A DNA stretch of 64,000 nucleotides from Raineyella sp. W15-4 (GTDB lineage Bacteria; Actinomycetota; Actinomycetes; Propionibacteriales; Propionibacteriaceae), in NCBI RefSeq assembly GCF_033170155.1, contig NZ_CP137079.1:310001-374000 (forward strand). Direction: 5' to 3'. How positions within the stretch are numbered: the first letter of the stretch is position 1; every line of letters starts with the position of its first letter. The translations under genes and the position numbers were made by a program. Shown here piece after piece: positions 8,320 through 16,550 of this stretch. The notes under the pieces were generated by a model. The model saw nothing but the letters and a program-made list of their open reading frames with translations. It ran no database searches and was not told where the DNA came from.

Positions 8320-9073
8320 CACTCCTGCCGTCCGTACACCCACCCGGCGGGTCGCCTGGGTCACCGGCGGCACGTCGGGGATCGGCCTGGCCGCCGCGCG
8401 CCGGCTCGCCGCTGACGGCTGGCAGGTGGCCGTCAGCGGGCGCGACCGTTCCCGGCTGCGGGCCGCCGCCGACCTGCTCGGCGGGGACCACCTGACGATC
8501 GGCTGCGACATCGCCGATCCCGACAGCGTCCGCGGCGCCGTCGAGCAGATCCACGAGCGTGCCGGCGACCCCTCGGCCCTGGTCGCTTCGGCCGGCTCGT
8601 TGCTCAAGGGCGAGCTCACCGACCACTCCGACAACGAACTGGCCGACCTGCTGGCCACCAACGTGCTCGGTGCGATGAACGCCTGCCGAGCCGTCATCCC
8701 CGGCATGCGGGCGTACGGCTGGGGCCGGATCGTCACTGTCTCCTCCGTGCTCGCCTCGGTCGGCGCACCCCGACGGGCCGCGTACGCCGCCACGAAGGGC
8801 GCAGTGCTGGCCCTCACCCGTGGGCTGGCGGTGGATCTCGCCGCCGACGGGATCACCGTCAACGCGGTCGCCCCCGGCCCGACCCTGACTCGGCCCGACC
8901 TCGGCCAGGCCGACGACCCGGTGGCCCGGGCGATGGTCGCCGACGTCGTCCCGCTCGGCCGCTGGGCGGCCCCGGCCGAGGTCGCCGCACTGGTCGCCTT
9001 CCTCTGCTCCGAGGCCGCGTCGTACTGCACCGGCGGCCACTACCCGGTCGACGGCGGCTACCTCGCCCGCTGA
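8312..9073 (+). CDS. Short-chain dehydrogenase/reductase
   Basis: The 253-residue classical SDR has the cofactor motif VTGGTSGIGLAAA, the NNAG-equivalent ASAGSL, catalytic Ser in TVSSVLAS and YAATK. The C-terminus GGHYPVDGGYLAR is typical of FabG-like SDRs. The start at ATG 8312 overlaps the end of the hydroxyacid dehydrogenase by 8 nt. It probably oxidises or reduces a hydroxyacyl or cyclic alcohol intermediate of the operon's pathway. Substrate and cofactor (NAD or NADP) are not determined. Confidence 0.87.
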   Translation: MTDTPAVRTPTRRVAWVTGGTSGIGLAAARRLAADGWQVAVSGRDRSRLRAAADLLGGDHLTIGCDIADPDSVRGAVEQIHERAGDPSALVASAGSLLKGELTDHSDNELADLLATNVLGAMNACRAVIPGMRAYGWGRIVTVSSVLASVGAPRRAAYAATKGAVLALTRGLAVDLAADGITVNAVAPGPTLTRPDLGQADDPVARAMVADVVPLGRWAAPAEVAALVAFLCSEAASYCTGGHYPVDGGYLAR

Positions 9074-9104
9074 CCACGCCTCTCTCACCCACCGAAGGAC
9101 CCCG

Positions 9105-9875
9105 ATGGACCCCGTCATCCACTGTGAGCAGGCCGGCGGCGTCGGCACCCTCACCATCAACCGCCCCCCGGTCAACGCCGTCGATCCCGCCCTGATCGCC
9201 GACCTCCGTGCGGCCGTCACCGCCTGCGCCGACGACCCCGCGGTCCGCTGCCTGGTCATCCGCGGCACCGGCTCGTGCTTCGTCGCCGGCGCGGATCTGC
9301 GGGTGATGCGCGACCTTTCCCTCGGCACCCAGCGCCTGATGCGTGGCTGGGTGACCGTGCTCGAGCTGATCGAGGCCACCCCCAAGCCGGTGATCGCCGC
9401 TCTCAACGGCCATGCCCTCGGCGGCGGGGCGGAACTGGCCTTGGCCTGCGACCTGAGGATCGCCGCCGAAGCCGCGACGGTCGGCTTTCCCGAGGTCACC
9501 CTCGGACTGATCCCGGGCGCCGGCGGGAGCGTACGGCTGCCCCGGCTGGTCGGCCCCCACCTCGCCAAGCGGCTGATGATGGACGGCTCCCGGCTGACCG
9601 CCCGCGAGGCAGAGCGTCTTGGCCTGGTCGACCTGGTGGTGACTCCCGAGGAGTTCGAGGACACAGTCCGGCGCACCGCCCTGGACTATGCCACCCGTGC
9701 CACCGCGGCGATCGGGGAGATCAAACGGATGGTGCGGGCCAGCGCCGACGGAGCCCTTGCTGCAGCCAGCGCAGCAGAGTTCGAGGCCGTCCTGCGGCTG
9801 ACCGCCACCGACGACGCCGCCGAGGGGCTACAGGCCTTCCTCGACAAGCGCCCCGCCGTCTTCTGGGGTCGCTGA
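9105..9875 (+). CDS. Enoyl-CoA hydratase/isomerase family protein
   Basis: The 256-residue crotonase-fold protein carries both catalytic glutamates of true hydratases, in HALGGGAELALACD and FPEVTLGLIPGAGG, plus the oxyanion segment SCFVAGADLR. It is the last gene of the plus operon, 31 nt after the SDR. It would hydrate a 2-enoyl-CoA made after CoA loading by the fused CoA-transferase of the divergent operon. The last 48 bp overlap the convergent amidase. Confidence 0.88.
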   Translation: MDPVIHCEQAGGVGTLTINRPPVNAVDPALIADLRAAVTACADDPAVRCLVIRGTGSCFVAGADLRVMRDLSLGTQRLMRGWVTVLELIEATPKPVIAALNGHALGGGAELALACDLRIAAEAATVGFPEVTLGLIPGAGGSVRLPRLVGPHLAKRLMMDGSRLTAREAERLGLVDLVVTPEEFEDTVRRTALDYATRATAAIGEIKRMVRASADGALAAASAAEFEAVLRLTATDDAAEGLQAFLDKRPAVFWGR

Positions 9876-11051
9876 CCCGATCGTGCGCCCCAGCGCCAGC
9901 AGGTCCCGGTCGCTGCCCGCCGGGCCGACCAGGGACAGCCCGCAGGGCAGCCCCGCAGCCGTCCGCAGCGGGATCGCCAGTGCCGGCAGGCCGGACAGCC
10001 CGGCGATGCAGGTGAGTTGCAGGGTGGACGTCCGGGCGGGCCCGGTGGCCGGGTCCGCGCCGGAGCGCGGTGGCGGCACGGTCGCGGTGCTGGGCACCGC
10101 CAGCACCTCGTCGCCGATGGCGCGGCGTACGGTCCGGGCGATCCGCCGCCGGGCGGCCAGCGCCCGGTCCCGCTGCGCGTCGGTGATGGTGGCGGCCCGA
10201 CGGAACCGCTCGGCCACCGCGGACCCGAGCGCCCCCGGATGGGCGGTCACCCAGGCGCCGTGCTCGGCCCACGCCTCGTGACCTTGGATGGTCACGAACA
10301 CTTCCCGCCAGTCGGCCAACGGCCAGCCGGTGCCGTCGGCCGGGCCGGGCTGGATGCCGCGGACGTCGAGGGGGAGCGGACCGGCGAGGAACTCCCGGAT
10401 CGCGGCGGCGACGTCCGGGTCGGCCGCGTCGAGCAGCTGGTCGCTGACCAGGATCGCGGTGAACGTCCGGCCGGCCGCCAGCGGCAGCAGCACCTTGCCG
10501 ACTGCCTCCAGCAGGGTGGGTTCGCGGGTCAGCCAGCCGACGGTGTCGAAGCTCGGCGCCAGCCCGTGGACACCTTCGTGGGAGACCGCACCGTGGGTGG
10601 TCCGGATGCCCCACAACCCCTGGTAGGCGGCCGGCACCCGGATCGACCCGCCGGTGTCGGTGCCGAGCCCGATGTCCGCCAGCCCGAGAGCGACCGCCGC
10701 CGCCGATCCGGAGCTCGACCCGCCGGGCACCCGGTCCGGGCAGACCGCGTTCGGCGGGGTGCCGTAGTGGGGATTGGTGCCGGCCAGAGAGAAGGCGAAC
10801 TCGTCGGTCCGGGTGATTCCGACCACTGTCGCACCGGCCCGCATCAGGTCGTCGACCACCCGGGCGTTGCGGTCCTGCAGTGGCGCCTCGGCCAGGAAAG
10901 TGGGGTTGCCGGCGCCGATCGGCTGGCCGGCGATGGCAAACAGGTCCTTGACCGCCACTCGGGCGCCCCCCAGCGGCCCACTGGACACCTGCGGCATCAG
11001 GTCGTCATCGGCCAGCCGCCAGATGGTCGGGTCAAAGGTGCTGGTGGTCAT
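9828..11051 (-). CDS. Amidase (amidase-signature family)
   Basis: The 407-residue protein has the Ser-cis-Ser-Lys triad of the amidase-signature family: K35 in ARVAVKDLF, the cis-Ser region GGSSSGSAA (residues 110-116) and nucleophile S136 in TDTGGSIRVP. The start is ATG 11051 because a TANNNT box lies 7 nt before it. Longer in-frame starts would run through the promoter repeats. The substrate is an amide, but which one is unknown. Its place beside the ring-cleavage operons suggests cleavage of an amide in the growth substrate or of a ring-opened N-heterocycle; that is inference. It overlaps the hydratase gene tail to tail by 48 bp. Confidence 0.87.
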   Translation of the reverse strand: MTTSTFDPTIWRLADDDLMPQVSSGPLGGARVAVKDLFAIAGQPIGAGNPTFLAEAPLQDRNARVVDDLMRAGATVVGITRTDEFAFSLAGTNPHYGTPPNAVCPDRVPGGSSSGSAAAVALGLADIGLGTDTGGSIRVPAAYQGLWGIRTTHGAVSHEGVHGLAPSFDTVGWLTREPTLLEAVGKVLLPLAAGRTFTAILVSDQLLDAADPDVAAAIREFLAGPLPLDVRGIQPGPADGTGWPLADWREVFVTIQGHEAWAEHGAWVTAHPGALGSAVAERFRRAATITDAQRDRALAARRRIARTVRRAIGDEVLAVPSTATVPPPRSGADPATGPARTSTLQLTCIAGLSGLPALAIPLRTAAGLPCGLSLVGPAGSDRDLLALGRTIGSATPEDGGALVEEGL

Positions 11052-11058
11052 GCCGGTG

Positions 11059-11064
11059 ACGTTA
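11059..11064 (-). promoter_or_regulatory. -10 box of the leaderless amidase promoter
   Basis: TAACGT on the minus strand sits 7 nt before ATG 11051, so the transcript would start at the codon itself. Confidence 0.5.
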
Positions 11065-11084
11065 GGGACCGGTCGTTCCAGGGA

Positions 11085-11116
11085 TGTGTAGCCGGTGTTA
11101 CACAGAGGGAACACCG
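11085..11116. promoter_or_regulatory. Two interleaved inverted repeats upstream of the amidase promoter
   Basis: TGTGTA-N8-TACACA (11085-11104) overlaps CGGTGTT-N10-AACACCG (11093-11116); both are perfect. They lie around the -35 region and just upstream of the leaderless amidase promoter. This fits a dimeric regulator, either an activator at the outer repeat or a repressor at the inner one. The encoded regulator is not evident in the window. Confidence 0.55.
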
Positions 11117-11236
11117 CCGAAAGCCGGCTGACGTGTGGCGTCCGTAGCGTGGAGGGCACGTGAGAGTGGGTGACGGGTGGGATGGGTTCTCACGGGATCC
11201 CTGTCGTCGCGGTCGTTCGCGGGGCACGATGGGGGC

Positions 11237-13030
11237 ATGACGCAGTCGCGACTGGAGGACTACGCGCTCCTCGCCGACCGGCGGACGGGTCCGCTGGTGT
11301 CCCGGGAGGGGAGCGTCGACTGGCTGTGCCTGCCACGGTTCGACGGGCCGGCGGTCTTCGCCGCGCTGCTCGGTGAGCCGGGCAACGGGCACTGGCGGAT
11401 CCGGCCGGTGGACGGGGTCGTGGTGGAGCGGTCGTACGTGGCGGACACGTTCGTGCTGCGGACCCTGTGGCGGACGCCGACCGGAGAGGTGGTCTGCACC
11501 GACTTCATGGCCGAGCACGAGCACCGGGCCGACCTGATCCGGATGGTGGAGGGCGTCTCCGGCCGGGTGACCGTGCAGTTGGACCTGGTGATGCGCTTCG
11601 ACTACGGGTCCAGCATCCCGTGGGTGCGTCGGGTGCCGGGGCCCGACGGGGAGCGGCTGCTGGCGGTGTCGGGGCCGGACGCGCTGCTGCTGGACGGTCC
11701 GCTGCCGCACGCCGTCGACCGGCACCACGTCGGCGTGTTCACCGTCGGGGCCGGGGAACGGGAGTGCTGGACCCTGACCTGGTTCCCCAGCTACCGGCCG
11801 GTGCCGCAGCGGCTCGATCCGGTCACCGAGCTGGACCGGACCACTGCCGACTGGCAGGCCTGGAGCCGGGCGACCGCCCTGGAGGGCTGCCGGCCGGAGG
11901 TCCGCCGCTCCCTGCTGGTGCTGCGCGCCCTCACCGACCGGGAGACCGGGGGGATCGCCGCCGCGCCGACCACCTCGCTGCCGGAGGACCTCGGCGGGGT
12001 CCGCAACTGGGACTACCGCTACTGCTGGCTGCGCGACTCCGCGCTGACCATCCAGGCGATGGCCACCCACGGGGCCGTCCACCACGGGTGGCGCGACTGG
12101 CTGCTGCGCGCCATCGCCGGCGACGACCGTACGTTGCGGATCATGTACGGGCTGGCCGGGGAACGCCTCGGTCCCGAACTGGAACTCGACCACCTGCCCG
12201 GCTACGCCGGCTCCCGGCCGGTCCGGGTCGGCAACGGCGCCGCCGGGCAGTACCAGGCCGACGTGGTGGGCGAGGTGATGATGGCGCTGGACCGGCTGCG
12301 CCGGGTCGGGATCCCCGACGACCGGTTCTCCTGGGGCCTGCAGCGCCACCTGCTGGAGTTCGCCGCCGACCACCTCGACCGGCCCGACCAGGGGATCTGG
12401 GAGATGCGGGGGGAGCCGCAGTTCTTCACCCACTCCCGGGTGATGATGTGGACCGCCTTCGACCGGGGCGTACGGGCCGTCGAGGAGCACGGGCTGCACG
12501 GCCCGGTGGCCCGCTGGCGCGGCCTGCGGGAGGAGCTGCGACTGGAGGTGGAGGAGCGGGGCTACGTCCCCGAACTGGGCACCTTCGTCCAGCACTACGG
12601 GACCACCGAGGTGGACGCGTCGCTGCTGGTGCTGCCGCAGTGCGGCTTCGTCGCCTGGGACGACCCGCGGATGCTGCGGACCGTCGCCCGGATCGAGGAC
12701 GAGCTGCGCGACGACCGGGGCCTGCTCCGCCGCTACCGGACCGCGCCGGGCACCGACGGGCTGCCCGGCGACGAGGGCAGCTTCCTCTTCTGCACCTTCT
12801 GGCTGGTGAACCAGTACGCCCACACCGGCCGGTTGGCCGAGGCGGAGGCGCTGTTCGACCAGGTGGTGTCGTACGCCGGTGACGTCGGGCTGCTGGCCGA
12901 GGAGTACGACATCGACGCCGGCCGGCTGACCGGCAACTACCCGCAGGCGTTCAGCCACCTCGGCCTGGTGCAGGCCGCGGACGCGATCCTGCGCGCCAAG
13001 GGCGGGCCCGGGGGTTGCGATGAGCGCTGA
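11237..13030 (+). CDS. Glycoside hydrolase family 15 (trehalase or glucoamylase)
   Basis: The 597-residue protein starts at ATG 11237 and has an N-terminal beta-sandwich (about 1-230) and a C-terminal (alpha/alpha)6 barrel. Family motifs include VRNWDYRYCWLRDS, the general acid region DQGIWEMRGEPQFF and the base region LLAEEYDIDAGRLTGNYPQ. In actinobacteria this GH15 branch includes trehalases as well as glucoamylases, so it hydrolyses either trehalose or maltosyl alpha-1,4 ends. There is no signal peptide, so it acts in the cytoplasm. Its 3' end overlaps putA by 11 nt, and GlgX follows, giving an operon with two glucan/trehalose enzymes around a proline enzyme. Confidence 0.88.
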   Translation: MTQSRLEDYALLADRRTGPLVSREGSVDWLCLPRFDGPAVFAALLGEPGNGHWRIRPVDGVVVERSYVADTFVLRTLWRTPTGEVVCTDFMAEHEHRADLIRMVEGVSGRVTVQLDLVMRFDYGSSIPWVRRVPGPDGERLLAVSGPDALLLDGPLPHAVDRHHVGVFTVGAGERECWTLTWFPSYRPVPQRLDPVTELDRTTADWQAWSRATALEGCRPEVRRSLLVLRALTDRETGGIAAAPTTSLPEDLGGVRNWDYRYCWLRDSALTIQAMATHGAVHHGWRDWLLRAIAGDDRTLRIMYGLAGERLGPELELDHLPGYAGSRPVRVGNGAAGQYQADVVGEVMMALDRLRRVGIPDDRFSWGLQRHLLEFAADHLDRPDQGIWEMRGEPQFFTHSRVMMWTAFDRGVRAVEEHGLHGPVARWRGLREELRLEVEERGYVPELGTFVQHYGTTEVDASLLVLPQCGFVAWDDPRMLRTVARIEDELRDDRGLLRRYRTAPGTDGLPGDEGSFLFCTFWLVNQYAHTGRLAEAEALFDQVVSYAGDVGLLAEEYDIDAGRLTGNYPQAFSHLGLVQAADAILRAKGGPGGCDER

Positions 13031-16000
13031 GGGCCCGGGCGCCGACCTGCCGTCCGCCGACCTGCGGACTGCCGCCGAGCTGGCCGTCCCGACCGCCGAA
13101 CGCTGGTGGCGGGCCGCCCACGGCGGCCACCGCGCCGCACCGGTAACCCTGCTCGGCCGGGTCGCCGGCGACCCGGCCGAGACGCGCTGGCTGCTCGACT
13201 TCGTCGACCGGGTGGTCCGGCCCGAGGACGACCGCACCGCCGCGTACGCCCTGCACCGGCTCACCGCGACGATCCCGGACTCGCTGCCGGCCCCGCTGCG
13301 CGGGCTGCTCGCCGCCGGTGGCGCGACCGGGCCGGAGGTGCCCGGCGTCGTGCTGCCGCTGGCCCGCCGGGTGCTCCGGGCGCTGGTCGGGGACCTGGTC
13401 GTCGACGCGACCGACGAGCGGCTCGGCGCCGCCCTGGCCCGGCTCTCCGGCACCGGCTGTGCCCTCAACATCAACCTGCTCGGTGAGGCGGTGCTCGGTG
13501 ACGGTGAGGCGGCCCGTCGGCTGGCCGACGTCGAGCGGCTGGTGCGCCGCGACGACGTGACGTACGCATCGCTCAAGGTCTCCTCGGTGCTCGGCCCGCA
13601 CAACCCGTGGGGCTTCGACGCGGCGGTCGACCGGGCGGTCACCCGGCTCGAGCCGCTCTACCGGCTGGCCGCCGGCCGACCCCGTCCGGTGTTCCTCAAC
13701 CTGGACATGGAGGAGTACCACGACCTGCACCTCACCCTGGCGGTCTTCCGCCGGCTGCTGGATCTGCCGGGTCTGGCCGGTTCTCCCGGTGGCGTGGTGC
13801 TGCAGGCCTACCTGCCCGACGCGCTGCCGGCATACCAGGAGCTGGCCGGCTGGGCGACCCGCCGGGTGGACGCGGGTGGGGCGCCGATCCGGGTCCGGCT
13901 GGTGAAGGGGGCCAACCTGGCGATGGAGACGGTCGACGCGGTGCTGCACGGCTGGCCGGTGGTGACGACCGGCTCGAAGGAGGCCACCGACGCCAACTAT
14001 CTGCGGCTGCTCGACCGGGCGCTGACCCCGGAGGCCACCCGAGCGGTCCACCTCGGCATCGCCGGGCACAACCTCTTCACCCTCGCTCTGGCCTGGGAGC
14101 TGGCCGGCCTGCGCGGTGTCCGGGACCGGGTCGAGGTGGAGATGCTGGCCGGGATGGCCCCGGCCCAGGCCGCGGCGGTCCGCGCCGACGTCGGCCGGCT
14201 GCGGCTCTACGTCCCGGTGGTCCGGCCCGAGGAGTTCGACGTCGCGCTGGCCTATCTGGTCCGCCGGCTGGAGGAGAACGCCGCGCCGGGCCACTATCTC
14301 GCCTCCCTCGGCGACCCGGATCCGGAGGCCGGCCTGGCCCGGGAGCGGGACCGGTTCCGGGCCGCGGTCGCCCGGTGGGCCACCGAGGGGCCCGAGGCGG
14401 TCGGCCCGCGCCGCCGCCAGGACCGTACGCTGCCCCCGCCGCCGACCGGTGTGCGCCGCGCGACCGGCTTCCACAACGCCCCCGACACCGACCCCGCGCT
14501 GCCTGCCGCGCTCGCCTGGGGCCGCCGGATCCTCGCCCGGGTGCCCGACTCCCGCCTCGGGATCACCACCGTCGAGCAGGCCCGGATCGACGACCCGGCC
14601 CGGCTGGACGCGCTGATCGGGCACACCGAACGGGCCGGCGCCGGCTGGGCGGCCCGGACCCCGTTGGAGCGGGCCGCGATCGTGCACCGGATCGGCGACG
14701 AACTGGAGGCGGCCCGGGCGGACCTGCTGGAGGTCGCCGCCGCCGAGTGCGGCAAGACCCTCGACCAGTCCGACCCGGAGGTGTCCGAGGCGGTGGACTT
14801 CGCCCACCACTACGCCGAGGAGTCGCTGCGGCTCGACCGCCTGGTCGGCGGCACCTTCCGACCGGTCCACCTCACCGTGGTCACCCCGCCGTGGAACTTC
14901 CCGCTGTCGATCCCGCTCGGCGGGGTCGCCGCCGCGCTGGCCGCCGGCTCGGCGGTGATCCTCAAGCCCGCCACCGCCGCCCGCCGCTGCGGCGCCCTGG
15001 TCGCCGAGGCCTGCTGGCGGGCCGGGGTCCCGCACGACGTGCTGCGGCTGGTGGCACCCGCCGACGCCGGGCTGGGCCGCCGGCTGGTCACCGATCCGCG
15101 GGTGGCCCGGGTGGTGCTGACCGGTTCGGCGGACACCGCCGCGGTGTTCCGCCGCTGGCGCCCCGAGCTCGGTCTGTTGGCCGAGACCTCCGGCAAGAAC
15201 GCGATCGTCGTCACCCCGTCCGCCGACCGTGACCTGGCGGTCCGGGACATCGTCACCTCGGCCTTCGGCCACGCCGGGCAGAAGTGCTCGGCCGCCTCCC
15301 TGGTGATCCTGGTCGGCGCCGTCGCCGGCTCGACCCGGTTCCGCGACCAGCTGATCGATGCCACCCGTTCACTCACCGTCGGCCGGCCCACCGACCCGGC
15401 CACCCGGATGGGCCCGCTCACCACGCCGCCGACCGACAAGCTGCTCCGCGGCCTGACCACGCTCGAGCCCGGCCAGCACTGGATCCTCGCCCCTCGCCGG
15501 CTCGACCCGCCTCTGTCCGACCCGCCTCTGCCCGACCCCGGGGGCCGGCTGTGGACCCCGGGGATCCGAGCCGGGGTCGCGGCCGGTAGCGAGTTCCACC
15601 GGGTGGAGTACTTCGGGCCGGTGCTCGGCGTGCTGACCGTCCCCGACCTGGAGACCGCGGTGGAGGTGCAGAACGGCACCGACTACGGCCTCACCGCCGG
15701 CCTGCAGTCGCTGGATCCCGACGAGGTGCGCTACTGGATCGACCACGTGCAGGCCGGCAACCTCTACGTCAACCGGCCGATCACCGGCGCGATCGTCCGC
15801 CGCCAACCGTTCGGCGGCTGGAAGCGGTCCGCCGTCGGTGGCGGCGCCAAGGCCGGCGGCCCCAACTACCTCTACGGGTTCGGCGAGGTGGTCCCGGCGC
15901 CGGTCACCGAGCTGGTCGCCGAACCGACCGCTCCGCTGCTGCGCCGGGTGCTGGCGGTGGGGCGTACGGTGCTGCCGTCGGAGGACGCCGTCCGGCTCGA

Positions 16001-16544
16001 GGTCGCGGTCGGCCTCGACCAGCGGGCCCTCGACGAGGAGTTCGGCCGGGCCCACGACCCGGCGGCCCTCGGCGTCGAACGGAACGTGCTGCGCTACCTG
16101 CCCACCCCGGTGCTGATCCGGCTGGGGGAGGGCCGGCCGCTGGTGGAACTGGTCCGGGAGCTCTCCGCCGCCCTCGCCGTGCCCGGCGCCGCCGGAGCGG
16201 GGCACCGGGTCTCCACCGCGATCCCGCTGCCCGGGCCGTTGCGGGACCTGCTGGCCGAGCAGGGCATCCCGGTCGTCGTCGAGTCGGACGCCGCCTTCCT
16301 GCACCGGGTGCCGGAGCGCACCGTCGGTCCCGACGGCCGGATCCGGCTGCTCGGCGGCGATCGGACCGCACTGGCCGAGGTGCTCGCCGGCTCGGCGTCC
16401 CTGGCGGCGATCGACACCGCCGTCTACGCCGGCCCGGTGGTCGACGCCGGGCGGGTCGCCCTGCTGCCGTACCTGCACGAGCAGCTGGTGTCGATCACCG
16501 GGCACCGCTACGGCCACCCGGTGGACCTGTGGGACGGGCGGTGA
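13020..16544 (+). CDS. putA: Bifunctional proline dehydrogenase / glutamate-semialdehyde dehydrogenase
   Basis: The 1174-residue protein oxidises proline to glutamate in two steps. The FAD-dependent proline dehydrogenase barrel covers about residues 150-430 (VSSVLGPHNPWGFDAAV, VRLVKGANLAMETV, GIAGHNLFTL). The aldehyde dehydrogenase domain covers about 500-960 (TPPWNFPLSIPLGG, LAETSGKNAI, catalytic C756 in GHAGQKCSAAS). A C-terminal segment of about 200 residues resembles the extra domain of long PutA proteins. No DNA-binding domain is visible at the N-terminus, so it is probably not its own repressor. A duplicated 15-bp unit (15504-15533) adds a DPPL repeat in the ALDH domain. It is coupled to the GH15 gene in front and is 6 nt from glgX behind. 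Confidence 0.92.
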   Translation: MSAEGPGADLPSADLRTAAELAVPTAERWWRAAHGGHRAAPVTLLGRVAGDPAETRWLLDFVDRVVRPEDDRTAAYALHRLTATIPDSLPAPLRGLLAAGGATGPEVPGVVLPLARRVLRALVGDLVVDATDERLGAALARLSGTGCALNINLLGEAVLGDGEAARRLADVERLVRRDDVTYASLKVSSVLGPHNPWGFDAAVDRAVTRLEPLYRLAAGRPRPVFLNLDMEEYHDLHLTLAVFRRLLDLPGLAGSPGGVVLQAYLPDALPAYQELAGWATRRVDAGGAPIRVRLVKGANLAMETVDAVLHGWPVVTTGSKEATDANYLRLLDRALTPEATRAVHLGIAGHNLFTLALAWELAGLRGVRDRVEVEMLAGMAPAQAAAVRADVGRLRLYVPVVRPEEFDVALAYLVRRLEENAAPGHYLASLGDPDPEAGLARERDRFRAAVARWATEGPEAVGPRRRQDRTLPPPPTGVRRATGFHNAPDTDPALPAALAWGRRILARVPDSRLGITTVEQARIDDPARLDALIGHTERAGAGWAARTPLERAAIVHRIGDELEAARADLLEVAAAECGKTLDQSDPEVSEAVDFAHHYAEESLRLDRLVGGTFRPVHLTVVTPPWNFPLSIPLGGVAAALAAGSAVILKPATAARRCGALVAEACWRAGVPHDVLRLVAPADAGLGRRLVTDPRVARVVLTGSADTAAVFRRWRPELGLLAETSGKNAIVVTPSADRDLAVRDIVTSAFGHAGQKCSAASLVILVGAVAGSTRFRDQLIDATRSLTVGRPTDPATRMGPLTTPPTDKLLRGLTTLEPGQHWILAPRRLDPPLSDPPLPDPGGRLWTPGIRAGVAAGSEFHRVEYFGPVLGVLTVPDLETAVEVQNGTDYGLTAGLQSLDPDEVRYWIDHVQAGNLYVNRPITGAIVRRQPFGGWKRSAVGGGAKAGGPNYLYGFGEVVPAPVTELVAEPTAPLLRRVLAVGRTVLPSEDAVRLEVAVGLDQRALDEEFGRAHDPAALGVERNVLRYLPTPVLIRLGEGRPLVELVRELSAALAVPGAAGAGHRVSTAIPLPGPLRDLLAEQGIPVVVESDAAFLHRVPERTVGPDGRIRLLGGDRTALAEVLAGSASLAAIDTAVYAGPVVDAGRVALLPYLHEQLVSITGHRYGHPVDLWDGR
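15504..15533 (+). repeat. Two tandem 15-bp units inside putA
   Basis: GACCCGCCTCTGTCC is followed by GACCCGCCTCTGCCC. The duplication is in frame and adds five residues (a second DPPLS/P unit) to the aldehyde dehydrogenase domain. Confidence 0.75.
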
Positions 16545-16550
16545 ATCGCG

